From positions 310,001-374,000 of the forward strand of contig JAESUZ010001057.1 of the NCBI GenBank assembly GCA_017311185.1: a DNA stretch of 64,000 bases, in the 5' to 3' direction. The stretch's first letter is position 1. The number at the start of each line of letters is the position of its first letter. A program made the position numbers and the translations under genes. Shown here one piece after another: positions 24,056 to 35,632 of the stretch. The notes below the pieces were generated by a model, which saw only the letters and a program-made list of their open reading frames with translations, did not search any database and was not told the DNA's origin. The stretch comes from Proteles cristata cristata. Lineage: Eukaryota > Chordata > Mammalia > Carnivora > Hyaenidae.

Positions 24056-26454
24056 TATTTTCAGTTTTCACAGAATTTAATTTCCAGGAAGAATTAAAAA
24101 GTGGAAAGATATACATTGAAGACCTAGCAAGGAGAAGCACAGTATTACCAAAAGTGTTTCATTCAGATGGAGGTCAGCTTGATGTTCTGTACCTAATATC
24201 CTACATATAAAAGAATGAGTGAAAACGCATACATCACATGTAAATCAAAGACAATGTGAGAGAATTCGAGTCAATACATTATGAGTTCACCTGCCCAGGC
24301 TGACAACTACTGACTTCACCATTTCAAACTTCTTAGGTCAATCCAAGATATCTTATTCTTGATTTAGTCTACTGGGTTTCCAGGCATACCAAATACCAAA
24401 ACAGCAAGCAGAATAAGGCTGTTGATATTACCTTATTATTGGCTATAATTACGGTTAACTAAAAATCATCCTGCATAATCATGACTGACAAGCACACACT
24501 AGTATTAACACTGTTTCTATCAAACATTTAACTAAAGAACTCCAAAAATTAGCCAGCTGTTATCTGGTTAATTTCAACCAGTATCAAAAACAATAGTGTA
24601 TTTCTCTGTCAAACCAGTTCCATAAACGTTGTTGGTGCCCAATATGGTTTTGTTGCAAGACTGTAAACAATCATGAGCAAAAATGGTGTTTATCCAGATC
24701 ATCTGTTAAATCAATTCAATAAGACAGTTCCCCACATTTCCTTTGCAATCAATACTTTAATAAGCACCTCAAGGAATCAGACTGTCGACAAGATGGACCT
24801 TTACTTAGGGTCATCAATTTCATACCATAGACCATTAGTAAGAAAGGAGAGAGCTTGTTGGCTATTGTCCAAATGCTCATTCTCTTTAAGAGCAAAGTCA
24901 TTTATAAAAATCTTCTGCCTCCCATGATGACAAGCACAGATGCCTCCAATTTGTACAGGAGGTGCCTCGAGGTAACAGGCTAGTTAAGAGCCATTGACCT
25001 TTGTCAAGTAAAAGCACCAGCGGCTCAGCTTTCCACGCACTTGGACTGTGAATCCCAAGAGTGGAAAAGGGGAAAGAAAAATCAACTCTGAGGAGTCAGA
25101 TCCAAAACACTTACTGCAAATGGTGATTCCAAATCTCTGAGTCTTTGATTTTACCCTGTTCAATACTAAAAGTGTTGTGTGCTTATATTTACTAAAGGGG
25201 ATCTAAATAATTGGACTCTTTCAAGACCCACAGCATATCTGAAGATATCCCAAGATGTTGCATAAAAAAGGCAGATTAACACTAGTTTACACAGGGGCGC
25301 CTGGGTGGCTTAGTCGGTTAAGCGTCCAACTTTCGCTTAGGTCATGATCTCGCGGTTCGTGGGTTCGAGCCCCGCGTCGGGCTCTGTGCTGACTGCCAGC
25401 TCAGAGCCTGGAGCCTGTTTCAGTCTGTGACTCCCTCTCTGACCCTCCCCTGCTCACGCTGTCTCTCTCTCTCTCTCTCTCTCTCTCCTAGAAATAAATA
25501 AAACATTAAAAATTTTAAAAAAAAAACTAGTTTACACAAACCCTCAAAAGACATTATTTGAAAGAATATCATAGACAATTATTGAGTTCATTTTCAAAAA
25601 GCAATTAATCTTCCTTATGGCTGGAATACTACAGCGATTCCAAATTGGGTTTTTTCCTCATACAGAGCAAAAAAGTTTCCAAAAAAGACTCCAAGACATC
25701 AATAGTACAAAGGAATTATTTTCACATAACAGTGGACCTCTGAAAATTCTAATGAAAAAAAAATCTATTTAGGCAATCTAGGAAGGAAGTTTGAATTTGA
25801 TTAAAGGGGAAAAATAAAAGGAAAACTCATTTTGTCTCTGGGGACAATGAAAAACAAGAAGATTAAATAAGCATCTCATGCTATTCAAGATACTATTCCA
25901 TCCTCCATTTACTTTTCAGTCTTACAGATTCTTCCATGATAAATTCTTTCCTTTTATTCCTAATCTATGATTTTGCTCTATTTTTTGAGAGAGGCACTTT
26001 ATGAAACTATGCTTCCCAAGTTGACTTGCCCTGCAACTGACTGTACATGGCTTTGCAACTTAAACCCTGGCATTGCCTTGAGGATTCAATTACATGTGTA
26101 TGTTTACACAGGTCAAATCCTCAGAGAACAATGAATTAAGAATACCAGTAAATAGGAAGTACACAAGGCAATGTTACAATTTGGCTAAACTTTTAAGGGA
26201 CGCTGAACTGCCTTTCACTGGACAAGTTCTCTGACTTGTGACTTAAATAAATTGAACCATATTTATACTTTTTCTGAAAATAAAAAAGGAACAAATGGAA
26301 TTCTCTCTTAGGAGGGCCAAGTAACATGGAAGAGGAAAAATATGTCCTCCTTGGCCAAGCCAGGCATAACTAAAGATCAAGGGGAAAATCAGTCTCTTCT
26401 TGGGAGAAATCCACAAAAACTGTTCTTGCATGTCAGTGTAAGTGCTGTAGGGGC
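24056..26454. other. Mostly unique intron around one young SINE
   Basis: Apart from the SINE at 25294-25525, no repeat or gene is recognised. AT-rich with short frames only. Confidence 0.55.
25294..25525 (+). mobile_element. Feliform SINE, young-type
   Basis: Near-consensus copy. Perfect 13-base repeats ACTAGTTTACACA at 25281-25293 and 25526-25538. Confidence 0.94.
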
Positions 26455-26672
26455 AGGGCACACCTGGATGGCTCAGCAGGTTCCACAATCAGTTCTTGAT
26501 TTCTGCCCAGGTCATGATCTCATGGGTTGTCTGGCTATGTGCTGGGCACGAAGCCTGCTTAAGATTCTCCCTCCCTCCCCTCTGCCTCTCCGTCTCTCTC
26601 TGTCTCTCTCTGTCTCTCTCTCTCAAAAACAAAAACAGAACAAAACAAAAAACTCTCTCCCAAAAAAAAAGT
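26455..26672 (+). mobile_element. Feliform SINE, diverged
   Basis: Diverged head (CACACCTGGATGGCTCAG) and a middle deletion. CT tract and A-rich tail present. Confidence 0.85.
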
Positions 26673-27214
26673 GCTGTGGAAAAACAGAGTTACTATAAGG
26701 GCAGATTTACCTAGGATTTCTGAATCCAGTGTAATTTACAAAAATAGAAAGTAACTAGAAGCAAAACTAACATTTATTAATTGTGCACTCTTTTGTGCCC
26801 TTTACATACATGCTGTTTTCTATTTCAATAGTACTCAAAATTTTGGAGTCAAACTATGGGAAAATTTCTCCCAACACCATCTTTCTTCATGGTTAAAGTT
26901 ACCAATGGGGAAAACAAAACAAAATAAAAATATAGAGAGAGATATAAATGTTTTAGATATATATATGTTTTAGATATATATAGATATATCCCTGCAGAAA
27001 TAAAAATGCAGCCATTTCTACTGCCTCCCCAATAATCTACACTTTAAGTAAATGTGACAACCCTAAAATTTAACTCCCAATACTCTACAATTCATTGTGC
27101 ATGGTACCTAATAGGTGTTCAGTATTTGTTCTTTGTTAAATGAATATGGAGAATATCTGGTATACACAAGCTTTTGCTTTGTTAATGTGCATTTATGATT
27201 CTCATAACACATCA

Positions 27215-27254
<40 letters not shown>

Positions 27255-28019
27255 TACCACACTGATGTCTAATCCTGAAAATACCCTTATGACAAAACGT
27301 GGAAGATAATATGATCGAATAGGACAGGATGATAATTAGAGAAATTATGAAGGGAAATTCCAAACACTTAAAATTCTTCCACAGTCTTTTTGATGTCACT
27401 TATCTGGGTTTCCATGGAAATACACAGGTGTCTGCAAAAAAGTAACCTATTCCTACTTTGAAACTTAAAGACTGCTGTTGGCCATAATAGCACACATAAT
27501 CACATCTTTTTACAACTTTTAAATGCCACATCAGAAAATTTACATTTGAAAGGAAGTCACATAGGTACAAGTAATATGCAACATGTTCAACTAACCTCAA
27601 CAGAAATGAATATTGTTATCATTGATCATTTAAAGAGTAACTACCAGGAGTACAGGTAATTCTCATGCTAGTGGACAAACGTTTTTACTAGCCACTCATT
27701 TCAGTTCGTTGAACAAGTATACCTAAATCTGTCAGCAGTGTTCTGAGGTTTTTATCCTGTCTTTATTTTATGCTTCAAACAAAACACAGGTAGAAAAATA
27801 ACCTGGGATTTGTTTGGGGTTTCTAAAAAATATCGGAAGGCAACACAGAGTTTAACTCCACAGGATTATCTATCGGCAAGCAGGTCGGTGTTCTGAAGGA
27901 ACCAGCCGCAAAACGCGAACAAAATAAGGCCTCTTTCACAATAATTTTGTATAGAGGTAATATAGATGATAGTGCGAAACACATCAGTCGTCAGTAACAA
28001 AACAATCTTTGCTCCTCAC
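26673..28019. other. Repeat-poor flank of the GPR176 promoter
   Basis: The first 1.3 kb of intron after the exon 1 island. Contains a CA microsatellite and a short TAGATATA tract (26950-26990). No SINE or L1. Confidence 0.55.
27215..27250. repeat. (CA)n microsatellite
   Basis: About 18 CA units. Confidence 0.95.
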
Positions 28020-28365
28020 TGTTTGTAAACAAGAGCTCGGGCCACCGCGCCCACCCGGCATGATGGACACAGAGCGGTGTTCCGCAAGAGCCGCAGTGGG
28101 AGGCGGACCTCCGCCCGCACCAGGCTCGGTCCTCCGGCCGGGATAAAGCCCTACCCGAACTCTTCCGCCTCCAGCTTGGGAGCCGGAGTCGACCGTCCCT
28201 GCCTAACTTCCCTGCAGTTCCCCGGGCATTCTTAAACCCCGCTATCTGCACTTTGCCAGGCACTCCGAAACCCACGGCGGCTCCGGCGACCCCCGATCGC
28301 GTGCCCTCTCGGATCCTGTGCGCTCAGGGAAGCCCACCCGGGAGGCAGCCCCGCGGGTGGCTTAC

Positions 28366-28537
28366 CGAGCAGCGAGCCTATGAAGATGACGACCTGCACA
28401 GTCGTGGTGAACTGGCGGTACAGCTGCACCTCGCCCAACTCCGCGAGCGCGCTGCGGTTGGTGTCCCCGGCCTCGGCTCCGGACGCGTTGCGCTGCTCGC
28501 TGGCGTTTCGGGAGATCCAGCTGCCATTGTGCCCCAT
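28366..28537 (-). CDS. GPR176: GPR176, first coding exon (partial gene)
   Basis: N-terminus of the orphan class A G-protein-coupled receptor GPR176, a plasma-membrane receptor known from mouse work as a Gz-coupled regulator of the circadian clock in the suprachiasmatic nucleus. The minus-strand ATG at 28537 opens with MGHNGSWISR. It has G at -3 and G at +4, and there is no hydrophobic leader, as usual for this receptor. Four N-glycosylation sequons are visible (Asn4, Asn11, Asn17, Asn27). A hydrophobic stretch from about residue 45 (VQVVIFIGSLL) begins transmembrane helix 1. The exon ends at 28366 after the first base of codon 58, followed by a GTAAG donor, so the intron is phase 1. The rest of the receptor must lie to the left, outside this window. 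The reading frame continues past the donor only as unrelated intronic sequence. Identification rests on the recognised N-terminal sequence and on its synteny with EIF2AK4. Confidence 0.95.
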
Positions 28538-29498
28538 AGCGAGGCTGGGTGTCCGGCTCTGATCTTCGCCCGCCAGTCCGCCCACCACGGAGCCCCGCCC
28601 GGGTCTCTTTCGCCCCAGGTGCGGAGGAACGCGCGGGCGCCTGATGGAGTCCTGGAGAACTCGGGGCAGCCGCGGGTCCCCTCACGTCTCCACATCGCCA
28701 GCCCCAGCGCCTGGGAGGCGGGGAGGAAGGAGGTCGAAGCCGCGCCCCAAGCCGGTTCCCTCCTGGGTCCCCGTCAGCAGCCACATGGAGGCGGCATGGT
28801 CTGAGACGGAGCTGCGTCCGTCCCTCCTCCAAGGTAGTCAGCGCCGCCAAGCTCACTCAGCAGAGATGGAAACACAGGAGGCATTTGAGAGCCAAGGAGG
28901 GCGCTTCCCGCTCCCACCACCCCCTTCAACTTCTCCTTCCACGCCCCGAGGGCCGGGCCATCCCTCTTGAGTCCCCTCTGGCTGACCCGCTTGGTCCCTC
29001 TCTCAGAAGGAAGAGAACATTTGGCTGAAGCCGTTTTTCAATCCCGCTGGCTTCGAGGAGCTGGATGGCGATGGGAAAGCTGCGAAATACCCAAGCCAAA
29101 TGACCGGACCTCCGAGGGGACCCCCGAGAACCCGACAGCACCCAGGGTCTGGGCGGAATGCCCTGAATCTCCGCGCAACAGCCTCGCCCTCCGCGGCCGG
29201 TCGTCCCCCAGGACGCCGGCGGGGTCTCCTCTGGCCCAAGCCTCTCGTCCGGGGCTCCGACTTCCCGCCCAGGTGCCAGCGGCAGGGACCTCCTCTTACA
29301 ACCCCTTTGCCTCTGCACGTCCTAGCGCCCCCCTTCGTGGCCCTGCTCCTGCCTTTGCTGCCGGGAGAGACGCTCGCGGATGCTCGGGAACACGGGTGGA
29401 CGACCCTAGAAAGTCAGGGAACCGTCTGCGCTACAGCCCGACTGCCAGCGCGCGCCAGGGGCAGGAGAGGGCGCGCGGCCCGCCGGGGGGGTGGGGGG

Positions 29499-29563
29499 TC
29501 ACGTGAGTCGCGTGGCTCCGCCCCCCACGCGGGAGGGGGCCCGGGGATGGCGCCATTTTGGCC
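29499..29563. promoter_or_regulatory. Palindromic E-box, GC box and YY1-like site
   Basis: TCACGTGA at 29499-29506 is a perfect palindrome containing the E-box CACGTG, the type bound by USF/TFE and CLOCK-BMAL1 factors. A GC box (GGCTCCGCCCCC) follows at about 29514. GGCGCCATTTTGGCC at 29549-29563 carries, on the minus strand, the core AAAATGGCGCC resembling a YY1 initiator-type site. The cluster sits about 1 kb upstream of the GPR176 ATG, near the outer part of the CpG island, and could mark a transcription start. Factor binding is inferred from motif shape only. Confidence 0.55.
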
Positions 29564-30206
29564 ATTCCAAGAGCGATTGCCATGGCCGGAGCGTGGGCAG
29601 TGCGGAGGATCTTCCTTTGGCTGCGCTGGACGCGTTCTGGGCGCTTCCCGGGCTTCGCTTTGTTTACTGCTGTGGTTACTGTTCCCTATCGCGTCAGCAG
29701 GGGCTGCTTGAGAGCCCCATAATTACAGTTAGGCTGCCACCTGGGCGAGGAGCCCAGCCTTCCGCCCTTCAGTGAGGCTTGGGCTGTAGCTGAACGTGAA
29801 AGATGGAGTTCAGGAACCGGTGCACGGTTTCCTGGACCTCTTACTGCATCACATTTCTAAAAGGATTACGGTACAGCCAGCCCAAGTCTGGTGGGTTCCG
29901 GGGAATGAATACTTCGGCAGCGAGCAACATCCTGGGAGCTAATGCAAAAAGTTGGGAACCTGGGGTAACCAAGTGGAGAGGAAACGGTAAAGTAAGAGAA
30001 GCTGAGTAGTAGAAGGAACGTGTACCGCATCCAGAGAAAGGGTCTGGAGAAAAGGAGAAATGAGACAGGAAAAGACAACTAAATATTTGCTTGTTTTGAC
30101 CTTATGGAAACTTTTTAAGTAGGGAAGGACTTGGTAGAGGGCTTTAACATCTTGACTGATAACCTTGAGTCCCAGAATACTAACTCTTCCGAAATGATTA
30201 AAATTA

Positions 30207-30408
30207 GGGGCACCTGCGTGGCTCAGTCGGTTAAGCGTAGGACATTGGCTCAGGTCATGATCTCACGGTTTGTGGGTTCGAGCCCCGCGACGGGATCTGT
30301 GCTGACAGCTCAGAACCTGGAGCCTGCTTGGGATTCTGTGTCTCCCTCTCTGACCTCCCCTGCTCATATTGTTTTTTTCTTTCTCTCTGTCTCAGAAATA
30401 AATAAAAA
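30207..30408 (+). mobile_element. Feliform SINE
   Basis: Complete copy, the first repeat to the right of the GPR176 CpG island. Confidence 0.9.
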
Positions 30409-30838
30409 GACTGAGTTTCTTGGTTGTTCCAAGGCTGATCCTGCTACAGTATGACTACTCCACTTTAACTGTACAGGAAATGAAGTCTTCAGAGAGCAAA
30501 TGTCACCCGTACATCTTGGGGTTCTCACACTACCTACACATAATAATCCTCTATGTTAAGTAGTTAATTACAAACATGTTGGAGGCCATAAAAAGAGAAG
30601 CGACAAACCTACTGACCAGGTGTATTTTCAAAAGTCATTTCAAGTAGTTAAAATTAGTTTTGAGAGTCTAAAGTTTTAAGATGAAACCCCCTCACTAGAA
30701 TCATTACTTAACAAAACGTAGTAGTCATTCGGCAACATCCGGCATGTTCCGTCAGGAAGGGCTGTGGAAGACCGTGTGTAAATGAGTTGTTCAGTAGCAG
30801 TTGTAAATATACCTCTTTACCTGCCACTGATTAAGTTT

Positions 30839-31411
30839 TGGGATGATGGAAAGGTTCGTGAGGTCCGGAGCCATCGACCAAGAAAGAATTCTTTAAGATG
30901 GTGATTGTATTAAAGGCTCGGGAACAAGGCCCTTGGGCAGAAAGAGCTACACTGCCTGCGAGTGAGGGGGTAAGAGGGGCAACCGGTTTTGTTTTGTTTT
31001 TTTTTTTAAAATGGAGGCTGGGGAAATAAAGTCAGGAGGGAGTTTCCAAAAGGGTCTTTCACATGCTAAAGACTTACTGGAGGCCTATATTGTCAAACCA
31101 AGGTTATTTTTCCCTCTAGCAAAGCATTAACATTAAGACAGTAGGGAGTTACTGGATTTTAGGTCATTGATGTGATTGCCTTTTTCCGGTAAACTGAAGG
31201 AGACTCTTCTCAATTTAACCATTTGGTTTTTGTCCTTTCTTGTTTTTGAGTAGCCAGGAGTGTTCAAGGAATATCACACAAATCCCACGGGGGGGTGGGG
31301 GGCGCACGTGCTGTTAGGCCGCACTTTGTCCCAGTTTACCCCCCTCTCCCTCATCAACTCCCTGTTCAAAGCTGCTAGGAAGAATGGGGATAAAGATGTA
31401 GGAAAGAGTCA
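30839..31411 (-). mobile_element. LTR-like element, minus orientation (tentative)
   Basis: Unique-looking GC-moderate block with LTR-like composition. TG at 30839 and CA at 31411 are bracketed by the 4-mer GTTT on both sides (30835-30838, 31412-31415), giving about 573 bp, close to the length of the solo LTR at 54.3 kb. A 4-base match can be chance, so the boundaries are provisional. Confidence 0.4.
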
Positions 31412-31559
31412 GTTTTGTAGATGTAAAGAGTAGTAAAATAAGAAACTTCTCATTTTTCTATTCTGAAAAGATACCAGTAAACCCTTTACAGGCCTTAGAT
31501 TGGTATTATAACCGAACTAAACTGAGTTAGGTTCTTGGTGAGTCACAAATAGAAACTAC

Positions 31560-32110
31560 ACCAGGTGAGTTGTCACACAAAAGAAACTTTATTTGCATCA
31601 AAAAAGGAGATCAAGGGGGGAAAACTTCCAAAGCCTGCCTACCAAGTAAGGAAGAATAGGTTCCTTTTATCTAGGGTTAAGAGGAATATTTAGATAGGGA
31701 AGTCTTACTACCATATAGAGGCAGGCGTAAGGTCTCAGTGCGTCTTAAGAAAACATGCCTATACGTACACTGTATGTTATATAAATAAGGCTCGTGCTCC
31801 TCCTTGGGTGGAGATTTTAGAATTATAATGAGGTAAAGGTAACTGTTGATTGTTCCATGGGTCACTCCATGGTCCATTTGCACAGGCATAAGTCAAAGGT
31901 TAAGCTCAAACTGGTCTTGGTGGTCTAGGCCAGCTCTTTGTCAGGGCAGTCATTATTCCTTGATGGGTAGTTTTGGTTTCCTTCCCAGGATGCTATGCCT
32001 GTAGGGTGTTTTGCTTGGTTAGGAGATAACTTGGGAAAGAAGAGTTTAAGGAAAACCGTAGGATGAAGATTGGTAGTTACAAGCAGGTGAGCAATAAAAG
32101 TCAGGTCTTG
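31560..32110 (-). mobile_element. LTR-like element, minus orientation
   Basis: On the minus strand this block shows a TATA-like TTATATAA near 31775-31785 and an AATAAAG signal at about 31590, the order expected of U3-R in an LTR. Exact ends and target duplications could not be fixed. Confidence 0.45.
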
Positions 32111-32165
32111 GGATCTAGCTGATGACAGTGTTAGGGTATAGGGTTAGTTGAATCAAGAATTAACT

Positions 32166-32298
32166 TGGGGCACCTGGCTCATTCGGTAGAGCATGTGACT
32201 CTTGACTTCAGGGTTGAAGTTTGATCCCCATGTTGGTTGTAGAGATTACTTAAAAATTTAATTTAATTTAATTTAATTTAATTTAATTTAATTTAAAA
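32166..32298 (+). mobile_element. Older SINE with (TTTAA)n tail
   Basis: Short-tailed SINE whose tail has become a pentanucleotide microsatellite of about nine TTTAA units (32254-32296). Confidence 0.85.
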
Positions 32299-32457
32299 AA
32301 CCCTGATCAACTGAGTTCATCATGATTCCCAGACTTGGGGATGGATTGCATTGTGAAAATATAGGACCATGGACAGGAATAGAGTAGCATGATTCTTAGG
32401 GCTGTGTGCTTTGTGAACTTTCCATCAAGAACAGGAGAATTTAAGTTTGATAGAATA

Positions 32458-32685
32458 GGGGCGCCTGGGTGGTTCAGTCAGTTAAGCATCTGACTTTGGC
32501 TCGGGTCATGACCTCACAGTTTGTGGGTTCAACCCCCACATTGGGCTCTGTGCTGACAGCTAGCTCAGAGCCTGGAGCCTGTTTCAAATTCTGTGTCTCC
32601 CTCTTTCTCTGACCCTCCCCTGCTCATACTGTCTCTCTCTCTTGGAAATAAATAAAACATTTTTAAAAATTTTTAAATAAGATTG
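32458..32685 (+). mobile_element. Feliform SINE
   Basis: Complete copy. TTGATAGAA occurs on both flanks. Confidence 0.9.
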
Positions 32686-32739
32686 ATAGAAGAGATTGGA
32701 TATGATCTAAATAGAAATTGTGTCTATAGTAGTGTTATT

Positions 32740-33079
32740 TATACTTATTGCAAACTTAGTAGCCTAAACAACAGCTATCCTTTATTTTACTCACAGATAC
32801 GCAATTTGGGCTAGGTTCAGTGGAACAGCTTGTCTGCACCACATGACATCAGCCGGGGCAGCTCAAAATCAAGGCCAGGGTCTGGAATCTGAAGGCTTGA
32901 TCCTTCACACTCCTGGCAGTTGATGCTAGCTGTTGTTGGGACTTCAGCTGGGACTGCGAGCTGGAATGCCTATACGTGGCCCCTCCGTGGGGTTGCTTGG
33001 CTTCCTCATTGCCTGGCAGCTATGTTCCAAAAGGGAGCACTCCAAGAGAAAGTTCCAAGAGGACAAGATATTGCTGGGG
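32740..33079. mobile_element. Old interspersed repeat, family not assigned
   Basis: Resembles the common ancient mammalian repeats that begin with a tract of the type AACAACAGCTATCCTTTATT and contain GGCAGTTGATGCTAGCTGTT. It is probably an old LTR of the MaLR group. Open frames here are not considered real. Confidence 0.35.
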
Positions 33080-33560
33080 CACAGGGGTACAAGAGCACGT
33101 CGCTCTGGGAGTCCCAAACAGACCAGGTTCAGCCATTGGCCACTCACCAAATCCAAAGACCAAGAGATGAGTGGTGGTGAGACAAGAAAGGAATTTACTT
33201 CAGTGAGGCCAATACCAGGAGGACAGCAGACTAGAGTTTCAAGGACTGACCCCAAAGTGCTGAAAATGCTTCCAGGTTTATATAAGGAAACTGTCAGGAC
33301 AAAGGTCAGCTGGTATGTGCAGATGGGCAGTGGCGGTCAGGTCCATCATTGCCTTGAAGTCTATTATGGGCAGAGTCTTGCTGGCCCTGGGCAGTCCTTG
33401 ATGCTTGAGGGAGTAGCTTCAGTTTTCCTCAGGGGATGCTGAGGGTCTTTTGCTGCCTGAGTTAAGAAATAAGCTAGAAAGAACTTAACTAGAAAGTTTG
33501 AGATCAAAATGGAAGTAGTTAGAAGTCCTCTTTCAAATGCAGAAGATTCATTGGCTTCCA
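33080..33560 (-). mobile_element. LTR-like element, minus orientation
   Basis: On the minus strand a TATATAA box near 33280 is followed by U5-like sequence containing CTTGTCTCACCACC, the usual arrangement of a retroviral LTR. Open frames across it on the plus strand are incidental. Ends were not resolved. Confidence 0.45.
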
Positions 33561-33620
33561 TGGCCTAATGTCAGAAGTCATATGACATCATTTTCACTGT
33601 GCTCTATTTGTTGAAGCAGT

Positions 33621-33622
<2 letters not shown>

Positions 33623-33659
<37 letters not shown>

Positions 33660-33660
33660 A
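33623..33660. repeat. (CA)n microsatellite
   Basis: About 17 CA units with one interruption near the right end. Confidence 0.95.
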
Positions 33661-33801
33661 TTTAAGGGGAGAGAATGTGACTATACTTAATGAGAGAAGT
33701 AACCATTTTATTGTAAGAAGAACATGTGGAATGAGAGGTATCATAGCCACTTAAGGAAAATTGTGTCCCCCCAAAAATCATTCAAAAGGTCTCATTTTCT
33801 T

Positions 33802-34008
33802 TTTTTTTTTTTTAATGTTTTTTATTTATTTCTAGGAGAGAGAGAGACACGCGTGAAGCAGGGAGGGTCAGAGGAGAGGGAGTCACAGACTCTGGAAACA
33901 GGCTCCAGGCTGAGCTGGCAGTCAGCACAGAGCCTAACCGGCCGAACTCAATCGCGAGATCGCGACCCAAGGAGTCGGACGCTCAACCACCAAGCCACCC
34001 AGGCACCC
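33802..34008 (-). mobile_element. Feliform SINE, minus
   Basis: Reversed copy with small deletions in the head. Flanks share TCTCATTTTC. Confidence 0.88.
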
Positions 34009-34065
34009 AAATCTCATTTTCAATATATTTTCTGAATTAAACCTGAAGAGGTTAAAAAAAAAAAA

Positions 34066-34292
34066 GGGGCGCCTGGGTGGCTTAGTCGGTTAAGCATCCG
34101 ACTTTCGACTTTCGCTCAGGTCATGATCTCGCGGTTCGTGGGTTCGAGCCCCGCGTCGGGCTCTGTGCTGACTGCCAGCTCGGAGCCTGGAGCCTGTTTC
34201 AGTCTGTGACTCCCTCTCTTCTCTGACCCTCCCCTGCTCACGCTGTCTCTCTCTCTCTCGTAGAAATAAATAAAACATTTAAAAAAAACACA
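34066..34292 (+). mobile_element. Feliform SINE, young-type
   Basis: Near-consensus, with a 9-base duplication (CGACTTTCGACTTTCG) in the head and a tail passing into a short CA run. Confidence 0.92.
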
Positions 34293-34810
34293 CACACAAG
34301 TTAATTGGAGTCTGCTCCAATTACTTAACCGTGTACAGGTGTTATGTAAATATGAGCTGGTCAATATTAATACCAGACAACAGCCAGGTACACAGCCATG
34401 GCTAAAAGCAGGTGGTAGGAATACCAGCCTACATTTATGTGCTAGCTAATTTTTATCCAAAATTTTCTGGAACTACAGTAAAGTCACATAATGGTGATGC
34501 AGGCTAGCTGAGTCTGAGGACCCAGAGGGGCTTCTACAGGACCAGCAAGGAGGGTCCTTGGCTTTGCACAGGATGGAAATCAAACACTAGCCAAGAGGGA
34601 GTGAGAGTAGTGTTAACTGAAGATATATACAGAGTGAAGATACAGATAGAGTAACTGAGAGACTCAGAAAGGGAAGAAAAAGAGTCTTGTCTTTGTTTGG
34701 GGTCTGTTGATTTTTTGTTAATTGATGATGGTGGTTTATGTGTCCTCTCAGTCATCCAGGCATTGGTCAAAACAAGTAGTGCTCAAGTGTCCTCCATAGT
34801 CACTTATACC

Positions 34811-35473
34811 TGAAACGCCCAGAATTCGAGAGAACCCCAAAATCAGACCACCAGAGACCAGAGTCAAAGCCAAGCGGCAAGGGTTGTTTATTCGCAGGTT
34901 CGAACCCGGTCCTCCGCGCACTCATTGCCGGTGACGCTATGAGGCCCTGAACAAAGCCTCTGCAGCCTTTTTATAGACAAAAGTAAACAAGTCATGGGGA
35001 GGGACAGGAGATTTCCATGGTTATAAGTTTGCCATTGGTTAACATTCAAATGTGAACAAATACCATATCTGATTGGTTCCCGCCATCAGGTTTTTTGCGG
35101 GATCCAATTACAACATTTGAGATACCTTTGAATTCAGTCTATCATAGAGCGAGTTTAAAGTCTTGTTTGGCGACTAACAGGTTAACATCTCTCTCTCCAG
35201 GCCCTTCCCCCAGCAAGGTGGGGGGTAGCCGCTGGCCTTTTCGGATTGGCTGCCGCCATGAGGCTAGTCCCTTGGGCAATCCGGTGGCGGGAACGCAAGC
35301 CTTAAGCATTGTTACAGGAGCAGAAAGATCTGGTTAGGTAATGGCTTCCCATAGCGCAGGCATTTGCCCAGAAGCAGAAAAACTGGTTAAGTTTTAGGTT
35401 TAGTTTATCTAGGACTGGGGCTACGTGCAGCCCGAGGTTTCTCTTAATGGAGGACTTAATTTTTGGCTCTTCA
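34811..35473 (-). mobile_element. Solo LTR of an endogenous retrovirus
   Basis: A 663-bp LTR read on the minus strand: it begins TGAAGAGCC (at 35473) and ends GGGCGTTTCA (at 34811), so it has TG...CA ends. It is flanked by the perfect 4-base target duplication TACC at 34807-34810 and 35474-35477. A reverse-complement AATAAA lies near 34887, where a polyadenylation signal would be expected. No internal gag, pol or env sequence is present, so this is a solo LTR left by recombination. A 4-base duplication is typical of class I (gammaretrovirus-like) elements. Confidence 0.88.
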
Positions 35474-35632
35474 TACCCTGGAGCTAGGGGTCTCCGCATC
35501 AAGGTGTAGAGAGTCCGTGGTCTTGGAAAACATTCATGATGACCTTGATAAGTCACTCCTAGATGTTGTCTATTGTGCTGGAAGCTTCCAAAGTAATCAT
35601 TAACTCCTTGACCTTTACAAAGAGGACATACA

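Larger units (their letters stand above)
1..28365 (-). other. GPR176: GPR176 intron 1 (3' part outside window)
   Basis: Everything left of the exon 1 donor is intronic by inference from the large first intron of this gene. No further GPR176 exon was recognised. The segment is a mosaic of SINEs, truncated L1s, old LTRs and DNA-transposon remnants, and the RPS25 retrocopy, separated by unique sequence without recognisable genes. Confidence 0.85.
28020..29780 (-). promoter_or_regulatory. GPR176: CpG island and promoter region of GPR176
   Basis: A sharply GC- and CpG-rich block in an otherwise AT-rich, repeat-laden region, with no SINE or LINE inside it. It contains the GPR176 first exon and about 1.2 kb upstream of its ATG. 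Several long open frames on both strands here are by-products of the GC content. The transcription start cannot be placed from sequence alone. Minus-strand ATGs occur near 28784 and 28797, so a start upstream of them would give upstream open reading frames. The island extends well past the exon on the side away from the gene, so it could also drive a divergent transcript to the right. Confidence 0.85.

Noticed and set aside
28253..29711. Long open frames of 105-203 codons on both strands in the GPR176 CpG island
   Set aside because: Stop codons are rare in GC-rich DNA. The frames overlap in several phases, have no recognisable domains, and one runs antisense through the real exon.
32920..33442. 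Frames up to 169 codons on the plus strand
   Set aside because: They span an old repeat and a reversed LTR-like element, with no family match.
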